Positions 22,801 through 35,631 are shown, counted from the stretch's first letter. The stretch is DNA of 64,000 nt from Mortierella sp. BCC40632 (GCA_011634665.1 WAEK01000006.1:1306001-1370000), one strand, 5' to 3'. Made by a program: numbers and translations. The notes: a model not told the origin generated them from the sequence alone.

Positions 22801-25800
22801 TCTCTCCCGCATCAGGAATAGCACCTTTGCCAGAGCATTGATACAGTGTTTCCTTGTCATAGCCACAAGAGACTGGGAATGCTGAACCACAAGTTGGACC
22901 AGCTTTTGCGCATGCACAAGGGTCATCATCACAAGTGTCCTGACGATCGGGCAGCGAGACGCATCCGTAATTACATTCGGTTCCCGGTTTTGGATCACTT
23001 CCTGGGCCAGAACAGATGTAAAGAGTAGAGTTCTTGAGGTTGCAGCTGGGATCAAAGACCTTGCCACATGCAGCATTAAAGCCTGGACACTTGCAGCCAA
23101 CGAAAGCTGGTCGACAAATATCACCCACGCTTTGTTCCAAACAGACCCCGGATTCACATTTAACTCCGTTACTTGGTTTAGATCCAATACCAGAGCACTG
23201 GTACAATGTGTTCTTTTCAAGGCCACACGAGTCTGGGAAAGATGACCCGCATGTAGGGTCGCTGTCTTTGCACTCGCATGGGCCAGGCAAACATTGGTCT
23301 GGCCCAGGTTGGACATTGCAGAGCTTATCTGAGCATTCCTTTGAAAGAACTGGGGAGGAGCCAGCACCATTTGCACAAGAGTAGAGTGCCCCTGAGTTGA
23401 GGTTGCAGTCTGCAGGGAAAGTACTACCGCAAACGTCGTTTGTGTTTGTGCAAGCACAGTTGTTTGATATCGCACAGCTGTCATCGCCGGCGTTGATGTT
23501 ACAATTTTTGGTGCATTCCTCAATAAAGACAGGATCCGTGTTTGCTCCTGAGCATCGGAAGAGGGTGTTGGGCGCAAAGTTGCATTTCAGGGGGAAGGTT
23601 GAGCCACATACCTATTTTCATGGAATTCTATATTAGCCTCTGCAGCAACATTGATTGTGGGCGTGATTACTGAAAGTAAGAGAAAACGTAAATATTTGCG
23701 ACTTACTTGACCAGCAACCAGGCACTTGCAAGAATCTTGGCACATATCACTCGTAACAAAGACAGCCGCTGCCGAAATGGCGGCTTTGGGTGAGCAGCGT
23801 TCGGGATAACAGTTGCCAACAAACACTGGGTTATCACCCTTCTTGCATAAATAGAGCGACGTGGCCTTGAGTTGACAAGAGAGTGGGAATGCTTCACCAC
23901 TAGTGTCACCGTCGCTAGGACACTTGCAGTCATTGGAAGCACATTCTGCTTTCCCGGCTTTGACGACACAGGATTCAGTGGCATCGCATTGCTTGACAAG
24001 TTCAGGTTCACCTTTACTACCGCATCGATAGATCGAGTTTGTTGGAATGTTGCAATCAGGTAGAAGACCATCCGAGCACAAAGTATGCTCGCCCATGCAA
24101 TCACATGTATTTGAGCCGCAGGTGGCACCAATAGGAAGATGTTTCGAAAGACACACACTGCCAGGATCACAGATCCTGACAGGCTCGGGTTTTGTGCCAT
24201 GACTTCCAAAGCAAATGTAGATCGTATTCGGGTCAGCCTTGCAGCTTGGTGGAAGTTCGAAGCCACAGACGGGTGCAGGGGTTAAACCGGGGCAGGTACA
24301 AGAGTCTTGGCTGCAGGTATCGTTACCGATGTTCACTCTACATCCACCTGGCTCACACACTTGGACGTTCTTGGGATCTCCGCCAGGGCCATCGCATCTG
24401 TACAGAGTCGAGAATTCGAAGTGACAGTTTGGTGGGAATGTTGAACCACAGAACTATTCTCACCCAAAAGAACCCATAAAAGAGTATTAGTAGTTAATCC
24501 TTTTTGAGTGATTCCATGCTCGAGTGAATCAATGTAGAGGATTACCGATCCCATAATAGAGCACTTGCACGATTCGGTACAGGTATCATTAAGTGGTGTA
24601 CCAAAGGCCGCGGCCGCATCCAGTGCTGTCCTTGAGGCATAGCATCGATCAGGATAGCACTCTTTGCTAGCTACGGGATTCTCGCCTTTCTTGCATGTGT
24701 AGACCGTCGTTCTTGACAGGCGACATCGAAGAGAGAATGCCTCGCCGCACACATTACCATCTGCGGGGCACTTGCAATCATCCACAATACAGGTCGCTCC
24801 ATCTGAAAGTGAGAAACATTCCTGAGTGGAAGTACAATTCTTGACCACTTCAGCCTTTCCGTCTGAAGTGCACCTGTAGATGGTTTTACTTTCGTAGCCA
24901 CAAGAGTCGGGGAATGAGCTACCACAGACATCAATGCCGCTCTTGCAATCGCAATTAGAACTACCACAGACAGCTCCTTCGGGGAGAGCCTTCTTGAAAC
25001 ACTCCAGGCCTGGCCTGCAGAGCTCAATGGGAACAGGTTTGGTACCATGTCCGCCGGGACAACTGTAGATGGTGTTTCTGTGAGCATTGCATGAAGCCGG
25101 AAGTTCGTATCCGCATACTGGGTTGAATCCGGAGCCAGGGCAGGTGCACTTCTCGTCGCTGCACGAGTCATCTCCTGGGTTCACTGTACAACCATTAGTG
25201 CATATTTTTGTATGTTCAGGTGACTGACCCTGGCCGTTGCATTTGTACAGCGAGGATGGCAAAAGGCCGCATTTTGGCGGGAACGTGGATCCACAAACCT
25301 GTACAATTTCAACCAAAAAAGTATTAGTCTAGAATGACTCGAGATTTCGTTACGTTACATGTGTGTCCCTTCGTTAAACTTACGCTGCCTTCCGAGGCGC
25401 ATGTGCAAGAGTCCGTGCATTTGCCGTCCGTTGGGCCAAAGACAGAGGTGACATCCAATGTTGCTTTGGTCGCAGAGCATCGATCGGGATAGCACGACTG
25501 CTGAAGTACAGGCGATTCTCCTTTCTTACAGGTGTAAATTCCTGTGGCAAGCAACTTGCATGACCGAGGGAATGCCTCTCCACAAACGCTGCCGTCGCCT
25601 TGGCATTTGCAGTCCCTGTTGCCACAACCGGCACCGTCCAATACTGTAACGCACTCTTGTGAGCCATCACATTTCTTGACCAACTCGGCTTTACCACCTG
25701 AAGTGCACTTGTAGACTGATTCCTTCTCGAGACCACACATGTCAGGGAAGTTGCTGCCACAGAGCTCAGCGGTGCCTTTGCATTCACAGGTTGATGTGCC

Positions 25801-28115
25801 ACAAACAGCGCCCACAGGGTATGGACGTGGTTGACACTGGAGTCCAGGATTGCAAATCTCACTCGGGATGGGCGTAGAGTCTGGCCCTTGTGGGCAAACG
25901 TAGATCGTATTAGGGTCAGCCCTACAAGCAGCAGGAAGATCGTATCCACAGATGGGTCCTGTTCCAGGGCCAGGGCAAATGCAATCCAATTTTGGTTCGG
26001 TTTTGTGGTCGCCTTTGCACTCGTCCTGACCGGCCAAGACTAGACATCCGTTATTGCAAGTCTTGATGGGGGAAGGTTTGGAGCCTTTTCCATCGCAACT
26101 GTACAGGGAGTCCTCCTGAAGCTTGCATGCCACCGGAAAAGTGGATCCACAAACCTGTCCAAAAAAAAAAAAAGTGGCTCATTTGTTAGCGAAACATGAG
26201 AAAAGCTTGTCGTCACTGATCAATCAATCGAAGAACTCCCACCCCCCCACCCCTTTTTTTCACATTTTGACTTACAGCGCCCTCGGCGACACAAAGACAT
26301 GCGTCCATGCACTCATCATTCTTGAACACCCCAGAGGCGTCTAGAGCAGCCTTGGATCCGGCGCATCGACCTGGAAGGCAGGACTTTTCCTGTTCAGGAC
26401 TCTCTCCTTTCTTACATTTGTAGAGGCCTACTGCAGAAAGACGGCACGATGTCGGGAATGCATCACCACAAATGACACCATCGCGGGGACACTTGCAATC
26501 GGTAGTTGCACATTGAGCGCCATCGGTAAAGGCAACACATTCTTCCTTGCTGCCGCACTTTTTGACAAGCTCCGGCGCACTATCCCCTTTGCACTGGTAT
26601 ACAGCATTTGCTTCGAGGTTGCAACCTTCAGGGAATTGGTTGGAACAAGCTTGATCTTTGCCATTACAAGTGCAAGTATCGAATCCACAAATAGGGTCCT
26701 TGCTAGACTGAGGCACGCATTTAGTTCCAGGCAAGCAAACCTGCAACACACCAATCTTGTTATTTTCGCAAAAGTAGATCGCATTGGGTTCTGCCTTGAG
26801 GTTCTTGGGGAGTTCGGATCCACAGACAGGCTTTTGAGGGTCACACTTGGTATCACATTTGCCTCGACCATTCTTCTCTGCAAGACAACCAGCACCGTCT
26901 GCACAAAGTTTGACCATCTCTGGTTTCTTGCCAATCTCTGTACATCTGTACAAGGTATTTGACTTGAAATTGCATCCATAGAGTTGATTGCCACAAAAGT
27001 CTCCCAGGGCGACGCACAGACCTCTATAGGGGTGCAGATTCTTTTTGGCTTTACCAGGCTTTCCAGGCTTTCCTGGAGGTCTTGTAGGTTTTCCAGGTCT
27101 GTTTTTGCCTGGTCTGCCTGGTCGTCCATGATGATCGGATTGACCATGTTTACAGTTCTTGTCATGGTCGCCATGCTTTCCGTGCTTTGGGTGCTTGGAA
27201 TGCTTTGGGTGCTTGGTTCGCTTACGGCCATCGTGTCTCTTGCCAATCTCTTGACCGTCTAGAGCATCACCTTCCTGACCAGTGAGTTCATTCAGGCCTG
27301 AATACTCAATCAAGTCAACATCCTCGACTTCTGAATCTTCTTCAGCTTCCATTTCACTTTCGAGGACTGACTCTCCTTCGACGACCGACTCTCCTTCGAC
27401 GACCGACTCTCCTTCGACGACCGACTCTCCTTCGACGTTCGACTCTTCTTCAGTCCCTTCGGTCGAGTATTCCTCTTGCTGGGCGGTTGGAACGAGACAA
27501 GACGGGGGAAGGTCCTTTGAACAAGGACTGTCCATGATAACATAAGACTGCTCGATGATCCCATCGATATTGTTTTGGGCCTCTAAAGGGGCTCCTTGGT
27601 TTTCTGATCCGCCTTGAGGGCTCTTGACCACGGTAGAAGGAGGAATCTTGCACGTAATGTGGTCAATAATAATTCCATCGCAGGCTAGGAACAGTCGACG
27701 GCCTATTGATTCGTAAGGTGCGGCAAAAAAAAAAAGGGCGAGAAAGAGTCTGTGAGAAGCATGGTTCGGGACAATAAAAAATAACGACCGAAAGACTTTT
27801 CTTTGCTATTTTCTTTGTATTACGAGGCTCACGATGCTTCGGTTGTCCGTTCTTGTCTTTGCCCGGGTGATGGTGCCCTCCTTTTTTGTGATGGTGGTGA
27901 GGATGGGGGTGATGATGGTGATGCTGACCGTGTTGATTTGTTTCCATTCTATTCACCCCAATCTCAAGTGGTTGCTGTGGCTGGCTTGCTTGGAATACAT
28001 CCTGTGGTCTCTCTTCTGTGCCTGCCTGCTGGGCATGCGCCGCATGCGAAGCCAAGGCAAGCACAGAGACCGTGATCGCCACAGCCTTTGAGGCCCTTCT
28101 AGAGAAAAGTCTCAT
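13856..28115 (-). CDS. giant secreted cysteine-rich repeat protein (4,459 aa)
   Basis: I know no named family for the whole protein. Nine exons keep frame throughout: 27833–28115, 26276–27702, 25384–26154, 24546–25298, 23707–24453, 16400–23611, 15613–16287, 14662–15523, 13856–14505. Residues 1–28 are a signal peptide (…ASHAAHA). Next come a His-rich tract, an acidic part with a VVEGES hexapeptide repeat, and a Lys/His/Pro-rich stretch with GRPGRPGKNRPGKP. From about residue 310 there are some 60 units of about 60 residues with eight cysteines: CxC, then CG followed by a short loop and Cys, LYxC, then three more Cys. Exon 6 alone (2,404 codons) holds about 40. From about residue 4000 the tail is Ala/Leu/Ile-rich and helical, with few cysteines. 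No membrane anchor or clear GPI tail was seen. It is probably a cell-surface or wall protein (inference). Confidence 0.85.
16620..17350 (-). repeat. near-identical 180-bp coding repeats in the Cys-rich gene
   Basis: The segment GACTGACAGTCCTCCGATTT recurs at about 16674, 16854 and 17034, a 180-bp (60-codon) period. The surrounding units (FPALCNLLNGT(I/V)YQC) are almost identical at the DNA level. More diverged copies continue to about 17900. They contrast with the strongly diverged units elsewhere in the gene, so this end has expanded or been homogenised recently. Confidence 0.9.
27366..27440 (-). repeat. 18-bp coding repeat (VVEGES), about four copies
   Basis: GACTCTCCTTCGACGACC is repeated in tandem on the plus strand. 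On the coding strand it gives a Val-Val-Glu-Gly-Glu-Ser hexapeptide array in the acidic N-terminal part of the giant Cys-rich protein. Confidence 0.9.
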
Positions 28116-30033
28116 GGCGAAGACTCTGCCTTTGCCAAAGCAATGTTAGAACAATCCTTTCAGAGAATGCTTCCTTCTCGTGGAGGGGGAATATATATAT
28201 ATAAAAAATAAAAAAAGAAGTGCTCTGGTAGAGCTGAGACGGGAATAGTAGGTGTGAGAAGGCGACACGAGGGAGAGGGAGAAAAAGAAGGGAAAAAAAA
28301 AAGAAAAAAAGAAAAAAAAAAAAAGGGTCGTCAATGCGCAGAAGAAGCGCAACATTTTTATAATGTACCGGTGTGCACATGAGTTGGACGACCTCATACT
28401 CCTTCTTCTTTCGTATTCTTCTTCTTTCCCCCATACTTCTTTGGGCGGGTATGCATTTCGTGTTCCCCTTTTCGCGCAAAACCTCCTTTTACCACAGTCT
28501 TTTTTGCCTAGGCCTCCTATTCCTTGAGCCGTAGAGGCATGCCTTTTTCTGATGTTCCCGAATGGCTGGTCTGGTGAAATCGATTGTGCATTGACCTTAG
28601 TTGCGATATTGGCATCGAATCGCTTTTCCTCTCTCTCTCGTTTTTTTCTTTCTCTCTCGCTCTCCCCCCCCCCCTTATTTGATTCTGATATCACACCTTC
28701 TGCCCCTGTTTGTCTTTTTTTACTCGTCCACCCTATTTAGAGCTGTGTGCAATGTTCAGCAGCTATGCTTTTAAGCATGATCAAAGGGTTACAATATGGT
28801 GGGAGATCACCATTATTGAGAATGGAAATATCTTTCCCAGGCAGAGAATACGAGGCGAAGATCTAACAGAGGATTGGGTGTAGAGATGGATACCAAGGAT
28901 CTACAAAATTCAAATTGTGGCACGTGGATGGAGAGGAAGAAGAAGAAGAAAAGAAGGAAAGGTCAAGGTATGAAGAAAGGGGTCGTTATTAGCTGGGCTA
29001 GAGTATCGCTCAAGTGGTGTCATCTTACAGACAGCAGGAACGCGAAAAGGGGAGGGGATGGGAGGAGGTCAAGGCAGCTCACTGGTGACACGGGTGAGAA
29101 GGGGGACAGAGAGAGAGAGAGAAAAGAAGGTCAGTGTGAAAGGGATGGACCAACGGGAGAGTGAAGAGATTGGGCAAGATAAACTAGGATTTCGGTGTTG
29201 CTCAGATCCCGGTAGCTATCATCCAGCGTGAGCTGTGTTGGTATATCCAAGGAATCATCAAAATACATGTCTCTAGGTGAGGTTTGGGTATCATCTATGG
29301 ACCAATGCTTCTGATCAAAATACACCAAGATAAGGAGGAAGATCGAAGAGGCGCCAAAGGCACAGGGAACCTCTACCTTAAGAATGAAATGGCCTCTCAT
29401 CTGTCCTAGGCACAGGAGCTGTACCAGCTCTAGCGGGGCTTGCGGAGCAAACTTTTTTCATTTGGACTGGTGGGGGGATATCTTAAGACGCGTCAATAGT
29501 GGATCTGTTCTAGGCAGTGAACTGAACTGTCGAATCAGAACATGTGACTTGCGAGACTGGGTGGCAGTCGGACAGTCTGCACATTATGAGCATGGTGACA
29601 TGAGAGCGACTCAAGTAGACAGGACGAGAGCGACTAGGCGGGAACACCATCATCATCATCATTTGCCCGTAGTTTCTTTCTCCTAACACACACACACACT
29701 CTCTCTCTTTCTATCTCTCTTTCTCTCTTTCTCTTTCTCTTACTCTTTCTCCTCCTCGTCCTCCCTTTCTCTCCTTTCGCCTGATTCGTCGTCCGACAGC
29801 CCCGCCGACGCACGTCTCCTCACTGCATTGCAGCCTTCTCTGTGACAGACAGCCTCACTCTTTCACTCACTCACTCTCACTCTCACACACTCTTTCTCAC
29901 TTTCTCTCTCTCTCTCTCTCTCCCTCTCTCTCACCCACCTACCCACACCCTCTCTCTTTCACATTTGTCCTAATTCTCTTCTTCTCCATCACACACATAC
30001 ACCACCGGCCACCTCCTCGTCTCCTCTTTCTTC
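28116..30033. other. divergent intergenic region, giant Cys-rich gene / EDE1
   Basis: This 1.9-kb region contains the promoters of two divergently transcribed genes. A long CT-rich tract (about 29690–29990) lies just upstream of the EDE1 start. GA/A-rich DNA near 28260–28325 lies upstream of the Cys-rich gene. Short frames at 28146–28694 and 28874–29164 are low complexity and not supported as genes. Confidence 0.6.
28191..28205 (-). promoter_or_regulatory. possible TATA element of the giant Cys-rich gene
   Basis: An uninterrupted AT alternation (TATATATATA on the minus strand) ends about 76 bp before the start codon at 28115, a reasonable place for a TATA box in this direction. It could equally be a chance AT microsatellite. 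Confidence 0.4.
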
Positions 30034-33000
30034 ATGGCTTCGTTTGGGAGCCCTCTCGCCCGTGAGGGCACCGTCCGCAGACGTGGTACGCAATCCTAGT
30101 CCCCAGATCGGCATTCCACACCACCTCTCCTTCCACGACATCTTTCTCTCTATCTAATGCCGCTGCGGCAGGAGCGATTGGTTCACCAACTGTCCATCGT
30201 TTCTATTTCTTGTTCCTCCATCCCAATTTATGGATGTGCTGGATCAATGCACAGAGTGTTGGGTCTCTTCTCCTTTATTCCGCCATGGTCCTCCTTCCGC
30301 CTACATTGTTCAATGCATCTTTTCTAACCTAACCCAACGGCGCTATTCTCTCTTGGAAAATAATAATAATAATAATAATAACTCTCCAGCGGAAATCATT
30401 CTCTCAACGCGTGAGAAGCAGGTCTATGGCCAACTTTGGGCTACGGCTGACACGGACAACAGTGGATTCATCACTGGAGCGGATGCTGTGCCCTTCTTTG
30501 CCAAGAGTGGTCTCTCACAACAGGTTCTTGGTCAGGTATGATTCTTTCTTTCTTTCTTTTTTTTTTATTTTATTATTATTATTATTATTTTTTTTTTCAC
30601 CTCATTTCTCAATCTCGGTGTGCCTTGGGAGAAGAGCCATGGCTTTCGACTCTGGAGAGGCTTTTGTGCGAGCACGAACTCTAGCAAAAAGTACAAAAAA
30701 GACACGACTTGGTGCAACCACTCCATGGCCAGATAACATGGGTCACCTGTCCAATGAGCTGAGGGCATCACCAGCAGTAACAAACACCCAGCCCCCCCTT
30801 CACACGCCTTGTACTGCGATTGTGCACGAGCATGATAACAATGGGTCCATGGATAAACAGGTCAGGGTAGACTTTCTGGAGAACACGGCTCCACAACTGT
30901 ATCGCCGGCTCTCAGGAACATTGACAATGGCACATCCCGAATTTATTAATACAACGGGCGCTATTAGTAGGGAAGGGGGGGGGGGGCAGGTTGGTGGTAT
31001 AGGAGCAATTTGAGGAGTTTGAGAAAAAAAAAAAAAAAAAAAAAGGTCAAAAAGGTCGAGTTTTCCAACGGCCCAATGGTACCGACAATGGACGCTTGGT
31101 TACTTATCCTTCTTTAATCACTCATCAACGTTGCTAGATTTGGATGCTTGCAGACGCAGAGGGCAAGGGTGTTCTCGGTCAGCAAGGCTTCAGCATTGCT
31201 CTCAAGCTGATTGCTCATGCACAAAACGGCAAAACTCCTTCTCCTGCCTTGATTAACACTGGTATGTGAACGGGAAACTCGCCTTTGAACAGGAGGTTAT
31301 GTACACGTCCTTGGGCTGGCTGGCATGCAAGGGGATTACTGGGATATTTCTGGATAGTGCTTGACGGTTCCGTCCTTGCCTATGTTTCCTGGACTCTATA
31401 GACGCACCACTTCCACACTTTGATGGCCTTCTGCCCAACAAAACGGGTGATTCGGCCACAAGTCCATTGACGACGAGCACAGCCACAGGCACAAGTGCAA
31501 CCGGACTGGATCCCCCGCTTACGAGTGAGGACAAGACCAAGTATGGAGCAACATTTGTTGCCTATGGACCCGTTAATGGTTTGCTTCCCGGTGACAAGGC
31601 TCGGGAGCTGTTCTTAAAGTCAGGGCTCCCAGTTGAGAAATTGAGCCAAATTTGGTATGTGAATGATGCTGGAAAAGTTCAGCGTGGAAGTGGTGTAGAG
31701 ATTGCTTACTCGACCTTCCCTAACTCTATCCTTTTCTTTTCTTTCTTGTTCTGGGCTCTGTTTGATAGGACTCTAGCTGACACCAAGCAGAGGGGAGCCT
31801 TGGATATCACGGACTTTACAATTGCAATGTACTATCTATACCATTCACTAGATGGTTCAATTGTCGTTCTCCCCACTACGCTGCCTGCAAATGTCCTAAA
31901 AGCTTGCTCAGCACATTTCCCAGGAACAGGATCGATGTCTTCACCGGTTATGAGTGCCCAGACGCTCACGCGTCAGGCAACAGGCAACAACATGAGTATT
32001 CACAATCCAGTCGTTGCTCGCCAATTGACGGGATCCTTAGGACTCGCCTCTAGTCCTCTCGCTAAACAGAACACAGGAGGCAATGCAACAAGCAGTAGTC
32101 TCTTTGGTGCCTTGCCTTCCACAGACATTCCGTGGGACATTACCCCTGACGAGAAGGCAAAGTTTGACAAATTCTTTGATCAGTTGGATAGAAGCGGCAC
32201 CGGTTCTCTCGGAGGTAAATATACTTGGTGGCTCTATAAGGTCTCGACTTTTTTGTGTAGGAAAGCCATCTCATATCTCTTGCGGTTGTTTGATGCTTTA
32301 TAGGTGAAGATGCTCGTAGGTTTTTCATGAACTCGAGACTCTCGGAATCCGTATTGGCTCAGATTTGGGATCTCTCGGACATTACAGGATCTGGCAGTTT
32401 GTCCAAGGATGAGTTTGCGGTTGCAATGTTGCTCATCAACAGGAAAAATGCCAGCAATACACCCATCCCTACGACCCTTCCTCTTTCGCTTGTGCCTCCT
32501 TCTTTGCGTAACCGCGCGGCTGCACCAACGACCTTTGGCATCCCAGAGTCAGTTCGAAGTAAGAGTCAATCTTTATTTCCACCTTTGTGCAGGTCATCAC
32601 TTTTTGTGTTTTTCATTGGCGTCAGCCAGTGTAATATCACAAATTAATGGTTCCATACCTTCATTCCTGTCATGTCCCAAATTAGGCATGACTTTGCCAC
32701 CAACAGCCTCGTCAAATCACGCACGTCGTCAATCTTATGATTTATTGGGTGATGGCCCCATGACGTCAACCGTTGGCACCGCTAGCTCTTCATTGATGGA
32801 TAAGGACCTGATTGGCGCTGAGGATTTGACAAACAAGATTACTTCCGAAACCGGCGACCTTGCTTCTATGCAAAATCAGATCAACAGTCTGAACATGGTC
32901 ACTGGCGATTTGCAGGCGAAGCGCTCGGTTCTTGAAAAGAATCTCTCGGTCCTTTCAGCTCAGAAGCAGGATATTAGCATTCGGCTCAACCAGATTAAGA

Positions 33001-35507
33001 CCCTTCATGAGAATGAGTCCAAGTCGGTCAAGGATCTTGAGAATGCTCTTTCGACAATCCAACCTCAGCTGATCAAACTGCGCGAAGAACTTATTACTTC
33101 CGAGCGCGAATTGGCAGCTGCGCGCGCTAACAAGGATGAGTTTGTGCTGACTCTTACCAAAGAACAGGATGAGAGCAATATGATCAGGACACGCTTGCGT
33201 CAGAACAATGAGGAGATTATCCGGTTGAAGGAAGAGCTGGAAGCCAAGAAGAAGGACACTGGTCGGCAAAAGGGACTTTTGGAGATCGCTCGCCGACAAC
33301 TTGCTACCAGTGATGCTGACAAGCAAAAGGTCATCAATGACATTGAGCAGGAAACCGCTCAGGCTGCTCAACTCGCACAACAGATCCGGACTCTTTCAAC
33401 ATCTCCTTTGGCCACACCTTCGCCCTCAGGACCTCCACCTGTTCCTGAGCCTCGTGGAATGCGAAAGGAGCCTCCTCCACCACCCGCTAGCCGAGGCTCG
33501 AAAACCTCTACGCCAGTGCCATTTGCATCGAGGGTCAGTCCTGAGGCTGAGGAAGCCTTTGGTATTCCTCCTGCTCTTCGTAGCCCTACTGGAAGTTTCC
33601 AGAGTGCAACCTCGCCAAGGGTGCATCCCTCAGCACCGGCACAGACGATTAGTCGTCAGTCGACGGGAACGTCACCCTTTGACTCGATTCCACGACAGAC
33701 GACAGGATCTTCGCCTTTTGATGCGATTCCACGACAGACGACAGGATCTTCGCCTTTTGATGCGATTCCTCGACAGACAACTGGCTCTTCGCCATTTGAG
33801 ACGATACCCAGACAAGGAACAGGATCGTCGCCTTTTGATCCCATCGCCCCTCAGGGCACTGGCGCAAGTGCCAAAGCATCTTCGATCACTAGTGCAGGAG
33901 ATCATGCTAGCGCTGCCAATGCCTTCCTCGCTGCCTCTGCTCCCAGCACTTCAACTCAGGAGGACATCTGGTCTCCTTCGACGCATGCTGCCCAGGCCAC
34001 CGTCTCTGGTGCGACTGAAGTGACCAAGTCGCCTGATCCCGAGACCCCTGCTTTGCCAGATATGGAAACAGTCTCGGGAGCATTCACAACACAGACTTTG
34101 CCCGTCTCGGCGCCGACCGCCTTGGACCCCTTCTCGACAATGGCTTTCCCCGTCATGGATACCCCACCTGTGACCAAGATGGATTTTGACTCTGCTTTCA
34201 GTGGATTTGCTCCAAGCTCTTCAACAAGACCCTCTGTACAAACCGCTGGTTCTGCAGATGGCGTCAAGTCGGCCGAGGCTTTTGCTGCGGCTTTCCCTGA
34301 CATTGACCAAGTCTCTGGCTTTGGCAACTCTGAGGATGGATCAAAGTCCAAGCGTGTGAGTGCATTTGGATTTGAGGATGACTTTGGCTCTTCGCCTTTT
34401 GGATTGGCCCCCACAGAGTCCAAGAAATCACCAGCTAGCCGCGAGGATGATGAGTTCCCACCCATTGTTGAAGTGGAACATGTTGATGAGGATTCGTCTG
34501 ATGACTCTGACAATGAGAATGAGGATGCGTTTGTTCAGGCTCATAGCTCTGTTGCCTCGCCCGATCCTTCCTCAGGACCTGGAGCATCGATGATGTCTGG
34601 AAGTATGATGCCTGTTCCTCCAAAAGTGGATGGCGCCTCACCTTCTCCAGTAGCCTCAACAACAGGAGATGCTCCCGTTGTGACTGAGGCCCCGACAACG
34701 GCACCTCTTGGTAGTGTCCCACCTACATCCTCTAGCTCTACTGGAGCAAAGAAGTTGACTGCAGCAGACTTTGGAGAGTTTGAATCGACGTTTGGCGGAT
34801 CTATGACGGACGATTTTGAGTCTGCCTTCAAGGGAGTGGAATTGGCGGCTCCAAAGTTGAGCAGTGGTGGAGCGGGTGCAATCAAGGAGTTTGATGATAC
34901 TGGCTTCGATTTTAACACAGCATTCGACGATGCCTTCAGCTCGTCGTTCCCAACCACCTCTGGAACTACACAGGCAGTGGCGACAACGGTAGGACCGAGC
35001 AGCACTAGTGCAACGAGTGGAGAGGTGAGCAATGCATTTGGTGTTAGCTTTTCGTCACCATTTGGTCAGGATGCCTTTGGCTTTGGTGGAGCAAGCAGCA
35101 CGACGACAAGCAAACCAGTTGATCTGGATGAGGCATTCGGATCATTTGGCGGCAACACGACCTTTCCAGCCCAGAAGAACAATGTAGCCACGACCTCTGG
35201 TTTTGGAGATTTTGATTTTGACAATGACTTTGGAGCACCGGGATCGAACAATGCCCACGCCGGCACTGGCGCTGTTCCTAAGCCCTCCTCCGTTCCAGCA
35301 CCAGAGCAAGCAGCATCCCAGCCTGCGCCCACGGCTCCAGCCTCGGGACCATCGGCCACCACGCTGCCAGATCCTCCACAGGTCGAGCTTCCAGGAGTGA
35401 ATGAGTTGATGAGTATGGGATTCAGTCGGCAACAGGCCAATGATGCACTCTCTCGCTATGATACCGTTGAGCGGGCGGCCAACTTTTTGTTGGAGGGAGG
35501 ACAGTAA
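30034..35507 (+). CDS. EDE1: EH-domain endocytic scaffold, Ede1/EPS15 (1,365 aa)
   Basis: Early-arriving scaffold of clathrin-mediated endocytosis that binds NPF-containing adaptors and ubiquitinated cargo at the plasma membrane. Exons: 30034–30085, 30390–30535, 31138–31261, 31402–31654, 31769–32214, 32304–32558, 32686–35507; all junctions keep frame. EH domains lie at about 23–105, 149–235 and 315–405. EH1 has a canonical calcium loop (DTDNSGFIT) and EH3 has DITGSGSLSKDEF, while the EH2 loop is degenerate. A long coiled coil spans about 460–665. It is followed by a Pro/Ser linker with SPFD repeats, acidic F-rich motifs, and a C-terminal UBA domain (ELMSMGFSRQQANDALSRY). Length and domain order match yeast Ede1 (about 1,380 aa). 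The short first exon is supported by phase and an unbroken frame. Confidence 0.93.
33650..33850 (+). repeat. short coding repeats with SPFD motif in EDE1
   Basis: About five tandem copies of a roughly 13-residue unit (RQTTGSSPFDAIP-like; 39 bp), with the middle copies nearly identical in DNA. SPF/DPF-type motifs in EPS15-family proteins bind the AP-2 adaptor, so repeat number may set binding strength (inference). Confidence 0.85.
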
Positions 35508-35599
35508 AACGAAGTTTGTTTTAGTAGAAATGACGATGACATTAACTCTATGCACTTGACTGCAAAAGAAAGAAAGAAAGAAAGTACGAACAAATGAAG

Positions 35600-35631
<32 letters not shown>

